A program made the position numbers and the translations under genes. The notes below the pieces were generated by a model that was not told the origin of the DNA, made no database searches, and saw only the letters and a program-made list of their open reading frames with translations. A stretch of DNA of 64,000 bases from Candidatus Lightella neohaematopini (GTDB lineage: Bacteria > Pseudomonadota > Gammaproteobacteria > Enterobacterales > Enterobacteriaceae), in assembly GCA_025728475.1 (NCBI GenBank), contig JAOBJN010000001.1, positions 1-64,000 of the forward strand, given 5' to 3'. Positions 8,807-19,006 of the stretch are shown in pieces (position 1 is the first letter of the stretch; every line of letters starts with the position of its first letter).

Positions 8807-10000
8807 TTATTTAATTACTATTCCAGAAATAGCAGCTGATAATACGCTAACTAAAGTAGAACTATATACAAGATTAAAACCATATTTAGCAATTATATCT
8901 CCTTGATTTTTATCTAAACTTTTGATAGATCCTGATATTACACCAATAGAAGAAAAATTAGCAAATGATACTAAAAATACTGATAAAATTCCTATAGATC
9001 TAGATGATAAATTATTAGACATTCTTTTTAGATCCATCATAGCAACAAATTCATTTGATACTAACTTAGTAGCCATAATGCTACCAGCATTTAATATATC
9101 TTTTTCCGGAATACCTATAATCCAAGCAAATGGCAAAAAAATATAACCTAATAATTCCTGAAAATTAATACCTATTATTAAATTACATAAATAATTTATC
9201 ATAGATATTAATGATATAAAGCCTATTAACATAGCTGCTATTATAACAGCTACCTTAAAACCAGTTATAATATAATCACTTAACATTTCAAAAAAACCTT
9301 TATTTTCATGTAAATTTTTAATATTAATATCATCATCATTATAGTTTATATTATATGGATTTAATAATAATAATATAATAAAAGTACTAAATATATTTAA
9401 AATAATTGCAGTGATTACATACTTTGGAGAAAGTATTCTTATATAAGAGCCAATAATAGACATAGATACTGTTGACATAGCTGTAATAGCCATATTATGC
9501 ATACGATTTTCTGGTATTTTATATAAGATATTTTTATAAGCAATAAAATTTTCTGATTGTCCTAACATTAAAGAACTAATAGCATTAAATGACTCTAATT
9601 TACCCATACCACTAATCTTTGATAGTATTGTACCAACAGTAATTATTATTATAGGTAATACACGAATATACTGTAAAATACCAATTAATACAGAGACAAA
9701 TATAATTGGACACAAAGCAGTAATAAAAAAAAACGCTAATTTATATTTATACATACCACCAAATACAAATTCAGTACCTGAAAAAGCAAAAGTTAATAAC
9801 TTATTAAAAATATTCGATAATAAATTTACTAATATTAATCCAATCGATGAATGTAATAATATATATGCTAATAAAATTTCTATTAATAACAATTGTAATA
9901 CAAATCTTATCTTAATTTCTCTACGTTTTTTGTTTAATACTGTGGTTAAAAATATTATTATAATAATAGTTAACAAAAAATGTAAAAAATTAAAAAACAT
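8807..10000 (-). CDS. nupC: Concentrative nucleoside transporter NupC
   Basis: NupC imports pyrimidine nucleosides and adenosine across the inner membrane with protons. It has 397 residues (400 in E. coli) and multiple hydrophobic segments. Strongly conserved stretches include LMLGQSENFIAYK, AMSTVSMSIIGSY, GSIMATKLVSNEFVAMMDL and SIGILSVFLVSFANFSSIG. In E. coli nupC faces gltX at some distance; here they almost touch. Together with udk in this window it indicates salvage of host or intracellular nucleosides. Confidence 0.95.
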   Translation of the reverse strand: MFFNFLHFLLTIIIIIFLTTVLNKKRREIKIRFVLQLLLIEILLAYILLHSSIGLILVNLLSNIFNKLLTFAFSGTEFVFGGMYKYKLAFFFITALCPIIFVSVLIGILQYIRVLPIIIITVGTILSKISGMGKLESFNAISSLMLGQSENFIAYKNILYKIPENRMHNMAITAMSTVSMSIIGSYIRILSPKYVITAIILNIFSTFIILLLLNPYNINYNDDDINIKNLHENKGFFEMLSDYIITGFKVAVIIAAMLIGFISLISMINYLCNLIIGINFQELLGYIFLPFAWIIGIPEKDILNAGSIMATKLVSNEFVAMMDLKRMSNNLSSRSIGILSVFLVSFANFSSIGVISGSIKSLDKNQGDIIAKYGFNLVYSSTLVSVLSAAISGIVIK

Positions 10001-10412
10001 AAATGTCTCGCTATCAGAATATTTTATTTAAAAATTATAAAAAACACTAATTATCATTAATATAATATATTAATTAAGGTAATTATCATATTAATTATTA
10101 TAAATTTTAATAAATATTAAAAATAAAACTTATTAAAATAATATAATAAAAAAATAACATGAATATATTTTATAGAAATAAATATATTTTATATTATACT
10201 TAATTAAGTATTAATAATAAGTATTAGAATAACTAATTTTTTAAAATTATTATATTATTAAATAGACATAATAATTTTCAAAATTATATTGTCTAACTTA
10301 ACATTTACATAGTTAATAACTATATATATAATTGTTCTATCATGCAGTTAATTATATTATATATTAATCAATATCAATTACTAACGTAGTTATTAATAAA
10401 TTTTTATTATAT
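10001..10412. other. 412-bp gap between divergent nupC and prmB
   Basis: Extremely A+T-rich and free of any reading frame that I can relate to a protein. It must hold the promoters of nupC (leftward) and prmB (rightward). A short direct repeat of AATATATTTTATA is visible near 10152-10185. This is a rearrangement junction relative to E. coli, so it may also hold a gene eroded beyond recognition. I see no tRNA or structured RNA. Confidence 0.5.
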
Positions 10413-11327
10413 ATGTTATCAAAGACAGAGATAAAAGATTTATATTCTATATTAGATATGATAAGATGGATTTCTAGTAAATTAAATAATTCAAATGTTT
10501 ATTACGGACATGGAACTAGTAATTCTTGGGATGAAGCTTTTTATTTAGTATTTAGTAGCTTAAATTTATCTATAAATACACCAAAAGAAGTATATAATGC
10601 TAAGTTAACATCAAAAGAAAAAAATTATATACTTAATTTAATTGATTTTCGTATCAATAAGCGTATACCAGTACCATACCTAACTAATATATCTTGGTAT
10701 TATGGATTAGAATTATTTATTAATCGTAATGTAATTATTCCAAGATCATCAATAGGAAAATTAATTACTGATAGATTTTCTAACATTTTAAAATTTAAAC
10801 CTAAATATATATTAGATATGTGTACTGGAAGTGGTTGTCTTGCTATACTAATGACTAATATATACAAAAATATTTTAGTTGATGCAATAGATATATCTTA
10901 TGATGCTCTAGATGTAGCTGAAATAAATATACATAATTATAATTTAGATAAAAAGATTACACCAATTTGTTCAGATTTATTTCAAGTATTATCACCTAAT
11001 AGTCAGTATGATTTAATTATAGCAAATCCACCTTATATAAGTAAAAAAGAAATAAATTATTTACCAAAAGAATTTCGTTATGAACCTATAATTAGCTTAT
11101 TATCTGGTGATAGTAATTTATGTATAATAAAAAAAATTATATATCACTCAAGTAAATATTTATGTAAAAATGGATTATTATTTTGTGAAATAGGAACAAA
11201 TAAACATAAATTAATTAAAAAATATCCAAAAGTATTATTTAATTGGATTAAAATATACGATAGTAATATTTTTTATTTAACAAAAAAACAATTATTATGT
11301 TATAAAAACTATTTTACAAATAGTTAG
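10413..11327 (+). CDS. prmB: Protein L3 glutamine N5-methyltransferase PrmB
   Basis: PrmB methylates a glutamine of ribosomal protein L3 and assists 50S assembly. It has 304 residues (310 in E. coli). Family markers are [18 protein letters not shown], the SAM-binding [12 protein letters not shown], and the glutamine-binding ANPPYIS, followed by LPKEFRYEP. An N-terminal WYGHGT-like stretch ([14 protein letters not shown]) distinguishes PrmB from PrmC. It precedes aroC as in E. coli. Confidence 0.94.
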   Translation: MLSKTEIKDLYSILDMIRWISSKLNNSNVYYGHGTSNSWDEAFYLVFSSLNLSINTPKEVYNAKLTSKEKNYILNLIDFRINKRIPVPYLTNISWYYGLELFINRNVIIPRSSIGKLITDRFSNILKFKPKYILDMCTGSGCLAILMTNIYKNILVDAIDISYDALDVAEINIHNYNLDKKITPICSDLFQVLSPNSQYDLIIANPPYISKKEINYLPKEFRYEPIISLLSGDSNLCIIKKIIYHSSKYLCKNGLLFCEIGTNKHKLIKKYPKVLFNWIKIYDSNIFYLTKKQLLCYKNYFTNS

Positions 11328-11359
11328 GTTTAATAAAAATAAATAAAATAATTTTGTAT

Positions 11360-12424
11360 ATGGCTGGAAATAGTATTGGTCAATTATTTCGTGTAACTAC
11401 TTTTGGTGAATCACATGGTACTTGTGTAGGAGCTATAGTTGATGGGGTTCCTTCCGGAATTGATTTATGTGAAAAAGATTTACAATATGATATAAATCGT
11501 AGAAGACCAGGAACATCTAATTTTGTTACTCCGAGAAAAGAATTAGATCATATAAAAATTCTATCTGGAGTTTTTAAAGGAAAAACTACTGGAGCTAGTA
11601 TAGGATTATTAGTAATGAATCATGGATATAATTCTGACGAGTATAATTATATAAAAAATATTTACAGACCAGGACATGCTGATTTCACTTATCATAAAAA
11701 ATATAAATATTACGATTACAGAGGTGGTGGTAGAGCTTCAGCTAGAGAAACAGTTGTTAGAGTTGCTGCTGGAGCTATAGCTAAAAAATTTTTATTAGAT
11801 TACCATAATATTATAATTAATGGATACTTAACCCAAATTGGTAATATAAAATTTAACGCACCAAATATTTTACATATAAAAAATAATAAATTTTATTGCT
11901 TAAACAAAAATAAAATCTATAAACTTAAGAAATTTTTAAATACATTAAAAAAATCAGGAAATTCAGTAGGTGCGAAAATTAAAATTATAGCAAAAAATAT
12001 ACCAATTGGATTAGGAGAACCAGTATTTGATAAATTAAATGCAGATATTGCTCATGCATTAATGAGTATTGGTGCAGTTAAAGGAATAGAAATTGGTGAA
12101 GGTTTTAAGTTTGCTAACATGTTAGGTAGTAATAGTAGAGATGAAATAAAACCTAATGGTTTTGCTAGTAATCATTCAGGAGGTATTTTAGGAGGAATTA
12201 GTAATGGACAACCTATTGTTATTAATTTAGTAATTAAACCAACTTCTAGTATAAAGATACCAATAAAAACTATAAACTATAGTAATATTAGTGTTAATTT
12301 ATCCAATAATGGAAGACATGATCCATGTATTGGTATTAGAGCAATTCCAGTAGCTGAAGCTATGTTAGCAATTGTATTAATGGATCATGTATTACGTCAA
12401 CAAATACAATATATAAATAAATAA
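11360..12424 (+). CDS. aroC: Chorismate synthase
   Basis: Final step of the shikimate pathway: converts EPSP to chorismate with reduced FMN. With the ATG at 11360 the protein has 354 residues (361 in E. coli) and starts [20 protein letters not shown]. Signature segments include [40 protein letters not shown] and [22 protein letters not shown] two codons upstream is unlikely to be the start. Here chorismate can feed PabB/PabC for folate. Confidence 0.96.
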   Translation: MAGNSIGQLFRVTTFGESHGTCVGAIVDGVPSGIDLCEKDLQYDINRRRPGTSNFVTPRKELDHIKILSGVFKGKTTGASIGLLVMNHGYNSDEYNYIKNIYRPGHADFTYHKKYKYYDYRGGGRASARETVVRVAAGAIAKKFLLDYHNIIINGYLTQIGNIKFNAPNILHIKNNKFYCLNKNKIYKLKKFLNTLKKSGNSVGAKIKIIAKNIPIGLGEPVFDKLNADIAHALMSIGAVKGIEIGEGFKFANMLGSNSRDEIKPNGFASNHSGGILGGISNGQPIVINLVIKPTSSIKIPIKTINYSNISVNLSNNGRHDPCIGIRAIPVAEAMLAIVLMDHVLRQQIQYINK

Positions 12425-12549
12425 TATAAATAGTTATTATTAATATTGAATTATAGTATTTTAATTATTAGTTGTTATATAAAACTATTATTTAATATAA
12501 TAAGTTACTTATATATTAAAATTAGTTTATTAATTAATTATTATAATAT

Positions 12550-12554
12550 AGGAG
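12550..12554 (+). promoter_or_regulatory. Strong Shine-Dalgarno site of fabB
   Basis: AGGAG lies 6 bp before the fabB ATG at 12561. Most genes in this window have weak or no visible Shine-Dalgarno sequence, so this near-perfect site suggests high translation of fabB. The same motif precedes acpP. Confidence 0.7.
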
Positions 12555-12560
12555 TAATTA

Positions 12561-13769
12561 ATGAGACGTTCGGTAATTACCGGATTAGGTATTATATCAA
12601 GTATTGGTAATAACAAAGCAGAGGTAATAAAATCATTAAAATGTGGTAAGTCAGGAATAACTTTTTCTCAAGAATTAAAAGATTCTGGCATGCGTAGTCA
12701 TATTTGGGGAAATATTAAGTTAAATACTAAAGATATTATTAATAGAAAAATGTCTCGTTTTATGAGTGATGCTTCTGTTTATGCTTACTTATCTATGGAA
12801 CAAGCTATTATAGATGCTAATTTAACAAAAAATATGATATCTAATGATCGAACTGGATTAATTGTTGGTTCTGGAGGAGGATCACCCAGAAATCAAGTGA
12901 TAGGTTCTATTAATATGAAATCTAAAGGATTACGTGGAGTTAGTCCATATTTAGTAACAAAAGCTATGTCCTCAGGAATATCTGCTTGCTTATCAACATT
13001 TTTTGGAATAAGGGGTGTAAGTTATTCTATTAGCTCAGCTTGTGCTACTTCAGCACATTGTATTGGTCATGCTATGGAAATTATTAAATACGGTAAACAA
13101 GATATAATTTTTGCCGGGGGTGGAGAAGAATTATGTTGGGAAATGGCTTGTGAATTCGATGCTATGGGAGCTTTATCTACTAAATATAATACAGTACCAG
13201 AAAAAGCATCTCGAGTATATGATATTAATAGGGATGGTTTTGTAATAGCTGGTGGAGGTGGTATTATAGTAGTAGAAGAATTAGAGCATGCTGTAGCACG
13301 TAATGCTCATATATATGCTGAAATTATTGGCTATGGAGCTACGTCTGACGGTATTAATATGGTTATACCATCTGGAGATGGTGCTATACGTTGCATGAAA
13401 ATGGCATTAAAAAATATTAATACTTCAGTAGATTACATTAATGTTCATGGCACATCAACAATATTAGGTGATATAAAAGAACTAGAAGCTATAAAAAAAA
13501 CATTTGGTAATAAACATCCAGCTTTTTCATCAACTAAATCTATGACAGGTCATGCACTGGGAGCAGCTGGAGTACATGAAATAATATTTACACTATTAAT
13601 GCTAGAAAATAATTTTATTGCTCCTAGTATTAATATAGAAATATTAGATCCAAAAGCAAAAAATATGAATTTAATAACAAGAACAACTAATTGTTTGTTA
13701 AAAACAGTTATGAGTAATAGTTTTGGATTTGGTGGTACCAATGCTTCACTAATAATGCAAAAGATATAA
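12561..13769 (+). CDS. fabB: Beta-ketoacyl-ACP synthase I
   Basis: Elongating condensing enzyme of type II fatty-acid synthesis. It has 402 residues (406 in E. coli) and very high conservation: MRRSVITGLGIISSIGNN, GITFSQELKDSGMRS, VGSGGGSPRNQV, the catalytic cysteine in ISSACATSAHCIG, and histidines in NVHGTSTILGD and MTGHALGAAG. These features mark FabB rather than FabF. fabF is missing from its usual place after acpP in this window, so FabB may be the only elongating synthase. It lies 2 bp upstream of pdxB, so co-translation is likely. Confidence 0.97.
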   Translation: MRRSVITGLGIISSIGNNKAEVIKSLKCGKSGITFSQELKDSGMRSHIWGNIKLNTKDIINRKMSRFMSDASVYAYLSMEQAIIDANLTKNMISNDRTGLIVGSGGGSPRNQVIGSINMKSKGLRGVSPYLVTKAMSSGISACLSTFFGIRGVSYSISSACATSAHCIGHAMEIIKYGKQDIIFAGGGEELCWEMACEFDAMGALSTKYNTVPEKASRVYDINRDGFVIAGGGGIIVVEELEHAVARNAHIYAEIIGYGATSDGINMVIPSGDGAIRCMKMALKNINTSVDYINVHGTSTILGDIKELEAIKKTFGNKHPAFSSTKSMTGHALGAAGVHEIIFTLLMLENNFIAPSINIEILDPKAKNMNLITRTTNCLLKTVMSNSFGFGGTNASLIMQKI

Positions 13770-13771
13770 TT

Positions 13772-14890
13772 ATGAAAATTTTAATAGATGAAGAAATACC
13801 ATACGGTAAATTGTTATTTAATTTAATTGGCCAAGTAAATTTAATAAGTAGTACACAAATATCGTCAAAAATATTACGTAATGTAGATATTTTAGTAATT
13901 AGATCTGTTACACAAATTAATCAAAAATTATTAGAAAATAGTACATTAAAATTTATAGGATCAGTAACTTCAGGAACTGATCATATTGATTTCTCAACTA
14001 TAAAAAATATGAAAATCAAATTATCTGTTGCCAATGGTTGTAACGCTAATGCGGTAGCTGAATATGTTTTTGCTGCAATACTATATGTTGCAAAAATAAA
14101 TAATTTTTTTTTGAATGACAAAGTAATTGGTATAATTGGTTTAGGTAATATTGGCAGTTGTTTATACCATAAATTAAATACATATGGTATAGAAACAATA
14201 TTATGTGATCCGCCTTTAGAAGGAAAAACTAGTTATAATTTAGTATCTCTAGAAAAATTAGTTACTAAATCTAATATAATTACATTGCATACTCCGTTAA
14301 ATAAATATGGTAAATATCCTACTTGGCATTTAATTAATAAAGATATTATAGATATCATAAAAACTAACAGTATTATTATTAATACTGCTAGGGGGTCAGT
14401 AATAGATAATGAATTTTTATTAAAAGTAATTAATAATGGTAAACTAATACATATAATTTTAGATGTTTGGGAAAATGAACCTAATATATCAATGCAACTA
14501 CTAGATAAAGTTATTATTGGTACTCCTCATGTTGCTGGTTATACATTAAATAGTAAAATAAAAGGGATAATCAAAATATTTAGTGATTGTGTTGATTTCT
14601 TTAATTTAAATTTAGATAACAATTGGTATAAATTACTACCATCTAATATAATTAGATATAATATAAATTGTAATTCACTAAATGATGATATTCTAAGATT
14701 ACTAATTAATAAATTGTATAATATAAAAAGTGATGATATAAAATTAAGAAATATAGTAAAAACCTTTGGTAATTTTAATTTATTAAGAAATAATTACAAA
14801 TATCGTGATGAATGGTCAACAATTAATATTACTTCTAGTAAAGTTAATATACTTAAAAAATTTTTTAGTATTGGTTTCACTGTCAAATAG
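13772..14890 (+). CDS. pdxB: Erythronate-4-phosphate dehydrogenase
   Basis: Second step of the DXP-dependent pyridoxal phosphate (vitamin B6) pathway: oxidises 4-phosphoerythronate. It has 372 residues (378 in E. coli). The NAD-binding GLGNIGSCLYHKL, the arginine of NTARGSVIDN, a glutamate in DVWENEP and the histidine of GTPHVAGYT form the 2-hydroxyacid dehydrogenase active site. The N-terminal start MKILIDEEIPYG matches the family. The C-terminal dimerisation part is more diverged. Its upstream precursor erythrose-4-phosphate is made by tkt and tal, which are also in this window. Confidence 0.94.
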   Translation: MKILIDEEIPYGKLLFNLIGQVNLISSTQISSKILRNVDILVIRSVTQINQKLLENSTLKFIGSVTSGTDHIDFSTIKNMKIKLSVANGCNANAVAEYVFAAILYVAKINNFFLNDKVIGIIGLGNIGSCLYHKLNTYGIETILCDPPLEGKTSYNLVSLEKLVTKSNIITLHTPLNKYGKYPTWHLINKDIIDIIKTNSIIINTARGSVIDNEFLLKVINNGKLIHIILDVWENEPNISMQLLDKVIIGTPHVAGYTLNSKIKGIIKIFSDCVDFFNLNLDNNWYKLLPSNIIRYNINCNSLNDDILRLLINKLYNIKSDDIKLRNIVKTFGNFNLLRNNYKYRDEWSTINITSSKVNILKKFFSIGFTVK

Positions 14891-14943
14891 AAAGAAATAT
14901 AATTAATATAATTTGTATTTAAATTAATAATTCTACATTAAAT

Positions 14944-15729
14944 ATGAAATTAGCACTTGGTGTTGAATATGTTGGTACTAACTATCATGGTTGGCAAAAA
15001 CAAAAGAATTTACCTAGCGTACAAGAAGAAATAGAAAAAGCAATATTTAATATAACTAATGAGAAAGTTAATATTTTTTGTGCTGGTAGAACAGATGCTG
15101 GAGTACATGCTATTGGACAAGTAATTCATTTTAAGACAGATGCTAATTTACCAAATAAAGCTTGGATAATGGGAATGAATTCTAATTTACCTAATAATAT
15201 TTCTATTAAGTGGATTAAAAAAGTACCAGATTCGTTCCATGCTAGGTATAGTGCTTATGCTAGAAGATATCAATATATTATATATAACAATAAAATACGC
15301 TCGTCTTTATATTATAATAGGGTTAATCATGTATATTATTTACTAGATGAGTCTAGTATGAAAAAAGCAGCAAGTTATTTAATAGGAGAACATAATTTTA
15401 TTTCAATTAAACAGTCTGGATGTCAATCTATGTCATCTTGGAGAACAATATATAATCTATCTATTAATAGATATGGTGATTATTTAGTAATTGATATTAA
15501 AGCAAATTCATTTTTATATCATATGGTGAGAAATATTGTAGGAGTATTACTAGATATTGGTTCTGGAAAAAAATCAATAGATTGGATAAAAAATATTATT
15601 AATGTAAATAGAAAGACGAATCTAATTAAAACTGCTTCAGCAAATGGTTTATATTTAGTACTAGTATATTATCCACATAAATTTTTAATTCCAAGATATT
15701 TTAATGTTAAATATTTTTTAATAAATTAA
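14944..15729 (+). CDS. truA: tRNA pseudouridine(38-40) synthase TruA
   Basis: Modifies uridines 38-40 in the anticodon arm of many tRNAs. It has 261 residues (270 in E. coli). The start MKLALGVEYVGTNYHGWQ is typical, the catalytic aspartate lies in CAGRTDAGVHAIGQV, and FLYHMVRNIVGVLL is the second conserved block. It sits in the pdxB-truA-accD-folC order of E. coli, with usg and dedA removed. Confidence 0.96.
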   Translation: MKLALGVEYVGTNYHGWQKQKNLPSVQEEIEKAIFNITNEKVNIFCAGRTDAGVHAIGQVIHFKTDANLPNKAWIMGMNSNLPNNISIKWIKKVPDSFHARYSAYARRYQYIIYNNKIRSSLYYNRVNHVYYLLDESSMKKAASYLIGEHNFISIKQSGCQSMSSWRTIYNLSINRYGDYLVIDIKANSFLYHMVRNIVGVLLDIGSGKKSIDWIKNIINVNRKTNLIKTASANGLYLVLVYYPHKFLIPRYFNVKYFLIN

Positions 15730-15752
15730 TATAAAATTTTAATATAATTTAT

Positions 15753-16610
15753 ATGAATTGGATTAATAAAATCATAAAAAAAAATATTACAACAATTAAT
15801 AAGTCAAATATACCAAATAATATATGGACAAAATGTAATTATTGTAATCAGATTCTATATAAAAAAGAATTAATAAAAAACTTAAATGTTTGTCCTAAAT
15901 GTGATTATCATATGTATATATCTGCTAGATTAAGATTAAATACATTCTTAGATAATAAAAAAAAATTGGAATTAGGTGTTAATATCATAGATAAGGATAT
16001 ATTTAATTTTAAAGATAAAATAAAATATCATGATCGTTTATTAATGGCAAAAAAATTAACTAAAGAGCATAATGCGTTAGTAGTCATAAAGGGTACATTA
16101 TATAATATGCCGGTAGTAGCTATATCATTTGAATTTAAATTTATTGGTGGTTCTATGTCAGTTTCAGTAGGTGAAAAGTTTATAATGGCTGTTAATCAAT
16201 CATTAAAGGATAGTTGTCCATTAATATGTTTTAGTGCAAGTGGTGGAGCTAGAATACAAGAAGATGTATTAGCTCTTATGCAAATGGCTAAAGTTAGTGC
16301 TGCAATATACCATTTAAAAAAAAGATGTTTACCTTATATTACTATATTAACTAATCCAACTATGGGTGGTGTTTCTGCAAGTTTAGCAATGTTAGGTGAT
16401 ATTAATATTGCTGAACCAAAAGCATTAATTGGTTTTACTGGATCAAGTATTATAGAAAAAACCATACGTAAAAAATTACCAGATAATTTTCAAAAAAGTG
16501 AATTCTTATTAGAAAAAGGAGCAATAGATTTGATAATACATAGATTAGATATACGAATACGTGTAGCTAAAATATTAGCAAAATTAACTCACAGAATATT
16601 ACCTAATTAA
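15753..16610 (+). CDS. accD: Acetyl-CoA carboxylase carboxyltransferase subunit beta
   Basis: AccD and AccA transfer carboxyl from biotinyl-AccB to acetyl-CoA, giving malonyl-CoA. It has 285 residues (304 in E. coli). The N-terminal four-cysteine zinc ribbon is intact (CNYC about residue 28-31, then CPKC). The carboxyltransferase core includes [32 protein letters not shown] and [16 protein letters not shown]. The C-terminal tail is slightly short. accB and accC are at 36184-37933; accA is outside the window. Confidence 0.96.
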   Translation: MNWINKIIKKNITTINKSNIPNNIWTKCNYCNQILYKKELIKNLNVCPKCDYHMYISARLRLNTFLDNKKKLELGVNIIDKDIFNFKDKIKYHDRLLMAKKLTKEHNALVVIKGTLYNMPVVAISFEFKFIGGSMSVSVGEKFIMAVNQSLKDSCPLICFSASGGARIQEDVLALMQMAKVSAAIYHLKKRCLPYITILTNPTMGGVSASLAMLGDINIAEPKALIGFTGSSIIEKTIRKKLPDNFQKSEFLLEKGAIDLIIHRLDIRIRVAKILAKLTHRILPN

Positions 16611-16621
16611 CTATAAATTAT

Positions 16622-17884
16622 ATGATTAATCATTGGTTACATTATATTAGTAACATACATTATAAAGATATTGATCTAACACTAGATAGAATATCTTTTG
16701 TAGCTAATAAATTAAATATATTACCGTTATCACCATTTGTTATTACCATTAGTGGTACTAATGGAAAAGGCACAACTTGTCGTCTTATAGAATTAATATT
16801 ACTTCACAGAGGAATACGGGTTGGTGTATATAATTCACCTCATTTAATGCATTACAAAGAAAGAATTAGAATTAATGGAAAAGAAATAAATAATTTAATA
16901 CATATCAAATCATTTAATATTATTAATTATGTTAGAAAATTAACTTTATTAAGTTATTTTGAATTTACTACTCTATCAGCATTATATATATTTAGTCAAT
17001 TTAAATTAGATGTTATAATATTAGAAGTTGGATTAGGTGGTAGATTAGACGCAACTAATATTGTAAATGCTGATTTAGCTATAATTACAAATATAGATTT
17101 AGACCATACTAAATTTTTAGGATTAACTAGAAATGATATTGCTAAAGAGAAATCTGGTATATTTCGTTCTAATATAGTAGCAGTTATAGGTGATAGTAAT
17201 ATACCAGTTAGTATTTATGAAACAGCAGATGCTATTGGAACTATATTATATAGTTATAAATATGACTGGTGGTTAGTATATAATAATAATTATTGGTGTT
17301 GGCAAGATCATAATATAAAATTAAATAATTTACCAATACCTACAAGTATTCCAATAAAAAATGCAGCTATAGCTATAGCTGTTATAAATAAATTACCATT
17401 TGTTATAACAAGAGAAAATATTTGTTATGGTTTAATTAATGCCTGGTTACCAGGTCGATTTAATGTAATTCATGTAAATCCATACATTATTTTAGATGTG
17501 GCACATAATTTTCATGCTATTAAGTATTTAGTTAATCTATTAAAAAAATTACCAATATCAGGAAAAGTACATGTACTAATAGGTATATTTCGTGACAAAG
17601 ATTTTGTAAAAATAATTAATATACTTAATCCGTTAGTTGATAAATGGTATTGCACTAATATTGAACATCATAGAGCAGCTAGTTATATTGATTTAGTCAA
17701 ATATACTAATATTAACAGCTTATCATTTAGTAATATTAAAGATGCTTGGTATTATATGATAAATAGTGTTAATTATAATGATGTAGCTATAGTATTAGGA
17801 TCATTTATAACTGTTGGTAATATTCTTAAAATAATTAACGACAAAACAGTATACTATGATAATATTTTAGTATCATTAAAATAA
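16622..17884 (+). CDS. folC: Bifunctional dihydrofolate / folylpolyglutamate synthase
   Basis: Adds glutamate to dihydropteroate and extends the polyglutamate tail of folates. It has 420 residues (422 in E. coli). The P-loop ISGTNGKGTTCRL is near 40-52, followed by YNSPHLMHYKERI, EVGLGGRLDATN, ITNIDLDHTKFLG and IAKEKSGIF. The C-terminal Mur-ligase-like domain has LPGRFNVI and LDVAHNFHA. It follows accD by 11 bp. Together with pabB and pabC it shows that a folate pathway is kept. Confidence 0.96.
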   Translation: MINHWLHYISNIHYKDIDLTLDRISFVANKLNILPLSPFVITISGTNGKGTTCRLIELILLHRGIRVGVYNSPHLMHYKERIRINGKEINNLIHIKSFNIINYVRKLTLLSYFEFTTLSALYIFSQFKLDVIILEVGLGGRLDATNIVNADLAIITNIDLDHTKFLGLTRNDIAKEKSGIFRSNIVAVIGDSNIPVSIYETADAIGTILYSYKYDWWLVYNNNYWCWQDHNIKLNNLPIPTSIPIKNAAIAIAVINKLPFVITRENICYGLINAWLPGRFNVIHVNPYIILDVAHNFHAIKYLVNLLKKLPISGKVHVLIGIFRDKDFVKIINILNPLVDKWYCTNIEHHRAASYIDLVKYTNINSLSFSNIKDAWYYMINSVNYNDVAIVLGSFITVGNILKIINDKTVYYDNILVSLK

Positions 17885-17963
17885 TTATTTAATAACAATT
17901 ATTATTAATATTATTATAGTTATATAATAACTAATTATTAATTACAATATATTAATTAATATT

Positions 17964-18499
17964 ATGAATATATTAAAAAAAATAATTATTACTATTAGTG
18001 GATCTAGTGGAGTAATTTACGGAATAAGATTATTATAAATATTAAAAGAAATAGCAAATATACAGACATACTTAATTATAAGTAATGCAGCCAAGAAAAC
18101 TATAGAATTAGAAACAAATTTACCAATAAAAAAATAGAACAATTGTCAGATATAACATATGATAATAATGACATTGCTGCTAGCATTAGTTCTGGATTAT
18201 TTAATACTTATGGTATGATTATTTTACTATGTTCTATTAAAATATTATCTGGAATTGCTAATAGCTATAATGATAATCTTATAATTAGAGCAGCTGATGT
18301 TATATTAAAAGAAAGAAAAACATTATTATTAACTATAAGAGAAACACCATTACATACTAGTCATTTAAAATTATTATTACATACGTCAAAATTAGGTGAA
18401 ATTATTTATCTATTAACAACAGCTTTTTATTGTTATCCTAAAAATATTAATGATATAATTAATTATTCTGTTAATCGTATATTAGATTTTTTGATATAA
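17964..18499 (+). pseudogene. ubiX: Flavin prenyltransferase UbiX, disrupted by a stop codon and a frameshift
   Basis: UbiX makes the prenylated FMN cofactor that UbiD needs for ubiquinone synthesis. The ATG at 17964 starts a UbiX-like N-terminus with SGSSGVIYGIRLL. An in-frame TAA at 18036-18038 stands where E. coli has a glutamine codon. Similarity continues (YLIISNAAKKTIELETNLPI) until an A7 run at 18128-18134, where one base is missing. The other frame then carries on to 18499 with DIAASISSGLFNTYGM, IRAADVILKERKT and RETPLHTSH. The remainder is well conserved, so inactivation looks recent. The C-terminal ORF from 18143 lacks the N-terminal flavin-binding part and is unlikely to work alone. 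The position after folC matches E. coli, with dedD, cvpA and purF deleted. Confidence 0.9.
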
Positions 18500-18592
18500 A
18501 ATTATCTCATGATTTATTTTTATGTTGGAAATAACAAAAATTATATTATAAAATAATTATTTTCACTAAAAATTTTTATTGGATAAATTATT

Positions 18593-18982
18593 ATGTTGCA
18601 TATTTCTGTTAGTACTAATTTTATTTACTTATTTATTGTATTAATTGTTATTTCTTTAATGTTATGTTTTATAATGATGTCATTAAAATTTGTATTAAAT
18701 AATTATTCGCAATCTTTAGGCACAAATAATAATAAGAATATACCATTTGAAAGCGGTATTAATCCGATAGGTTTATCTAAATCTTATGTAGACAATAAAT
18801 TTTATCTGACATCTATAATATTTATTTTATTTGATACTGAATGTATTTACTTATATACTTGGTCTATCAATGCTATTAATTTAGGTTGGAATGTTTTCTT
18901 TTGTATGATAGAGTTTGTAGTTACTATGTTAATAGGATTATTTTATATTGTATGTAATAATATTTTTAAATTTAATAAGTAG
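18593..18982 (+). CDS. nuoA: NADH-quinone oxidoreductase subunit A
   Basis: Small membrane subunit of complex I near the quinone site. It has 129 residues (147 in E. coli) and three hydrophobic segments. The loop PFESGINPIG and the acidic FDTECIYLYTW in the second helix correspond to conserved E. coli motifs. It is the first gene of a 13-gene nuo operon read rightward without interruption to 32965. Confidence 0.94.
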   Translation: MLHISVSTNFIYLFIVLIVISLMLCFIMMSLKFVLNNYSQSLGTNNNKNIPFESGINPIGLSKSYVDNKFYLTSIIFILFDTECIYLYTWSINAINLGWNVFFCMIEFVVTMLIGLFYIVCNNIFKFNK

Positions 18983-19006
18983 ATAGTAGTTATTTTAACT
19001 TAAATC

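Noticed and set aside
8922..9146. 74-residue ORF on the plus strand
   Set aside because: Antisense shadow inside nupC with no family resemblance.
10001..10412. Possible chromosomal origin or repeat region, from its extreme A+T content
   Set aside because: No DnaA boxes, dnaA/mnmG/atp neighbours or iterated repeats are visible; other gaps have a similar composition.
18143..18499. Possible independent 118-residue gene with a TTG start
   Set aside because: It is the C-terminal two thirds of UbiX; matching N-terminal sequence lies directly upstream in another frame, so it is part of a pseudogene.
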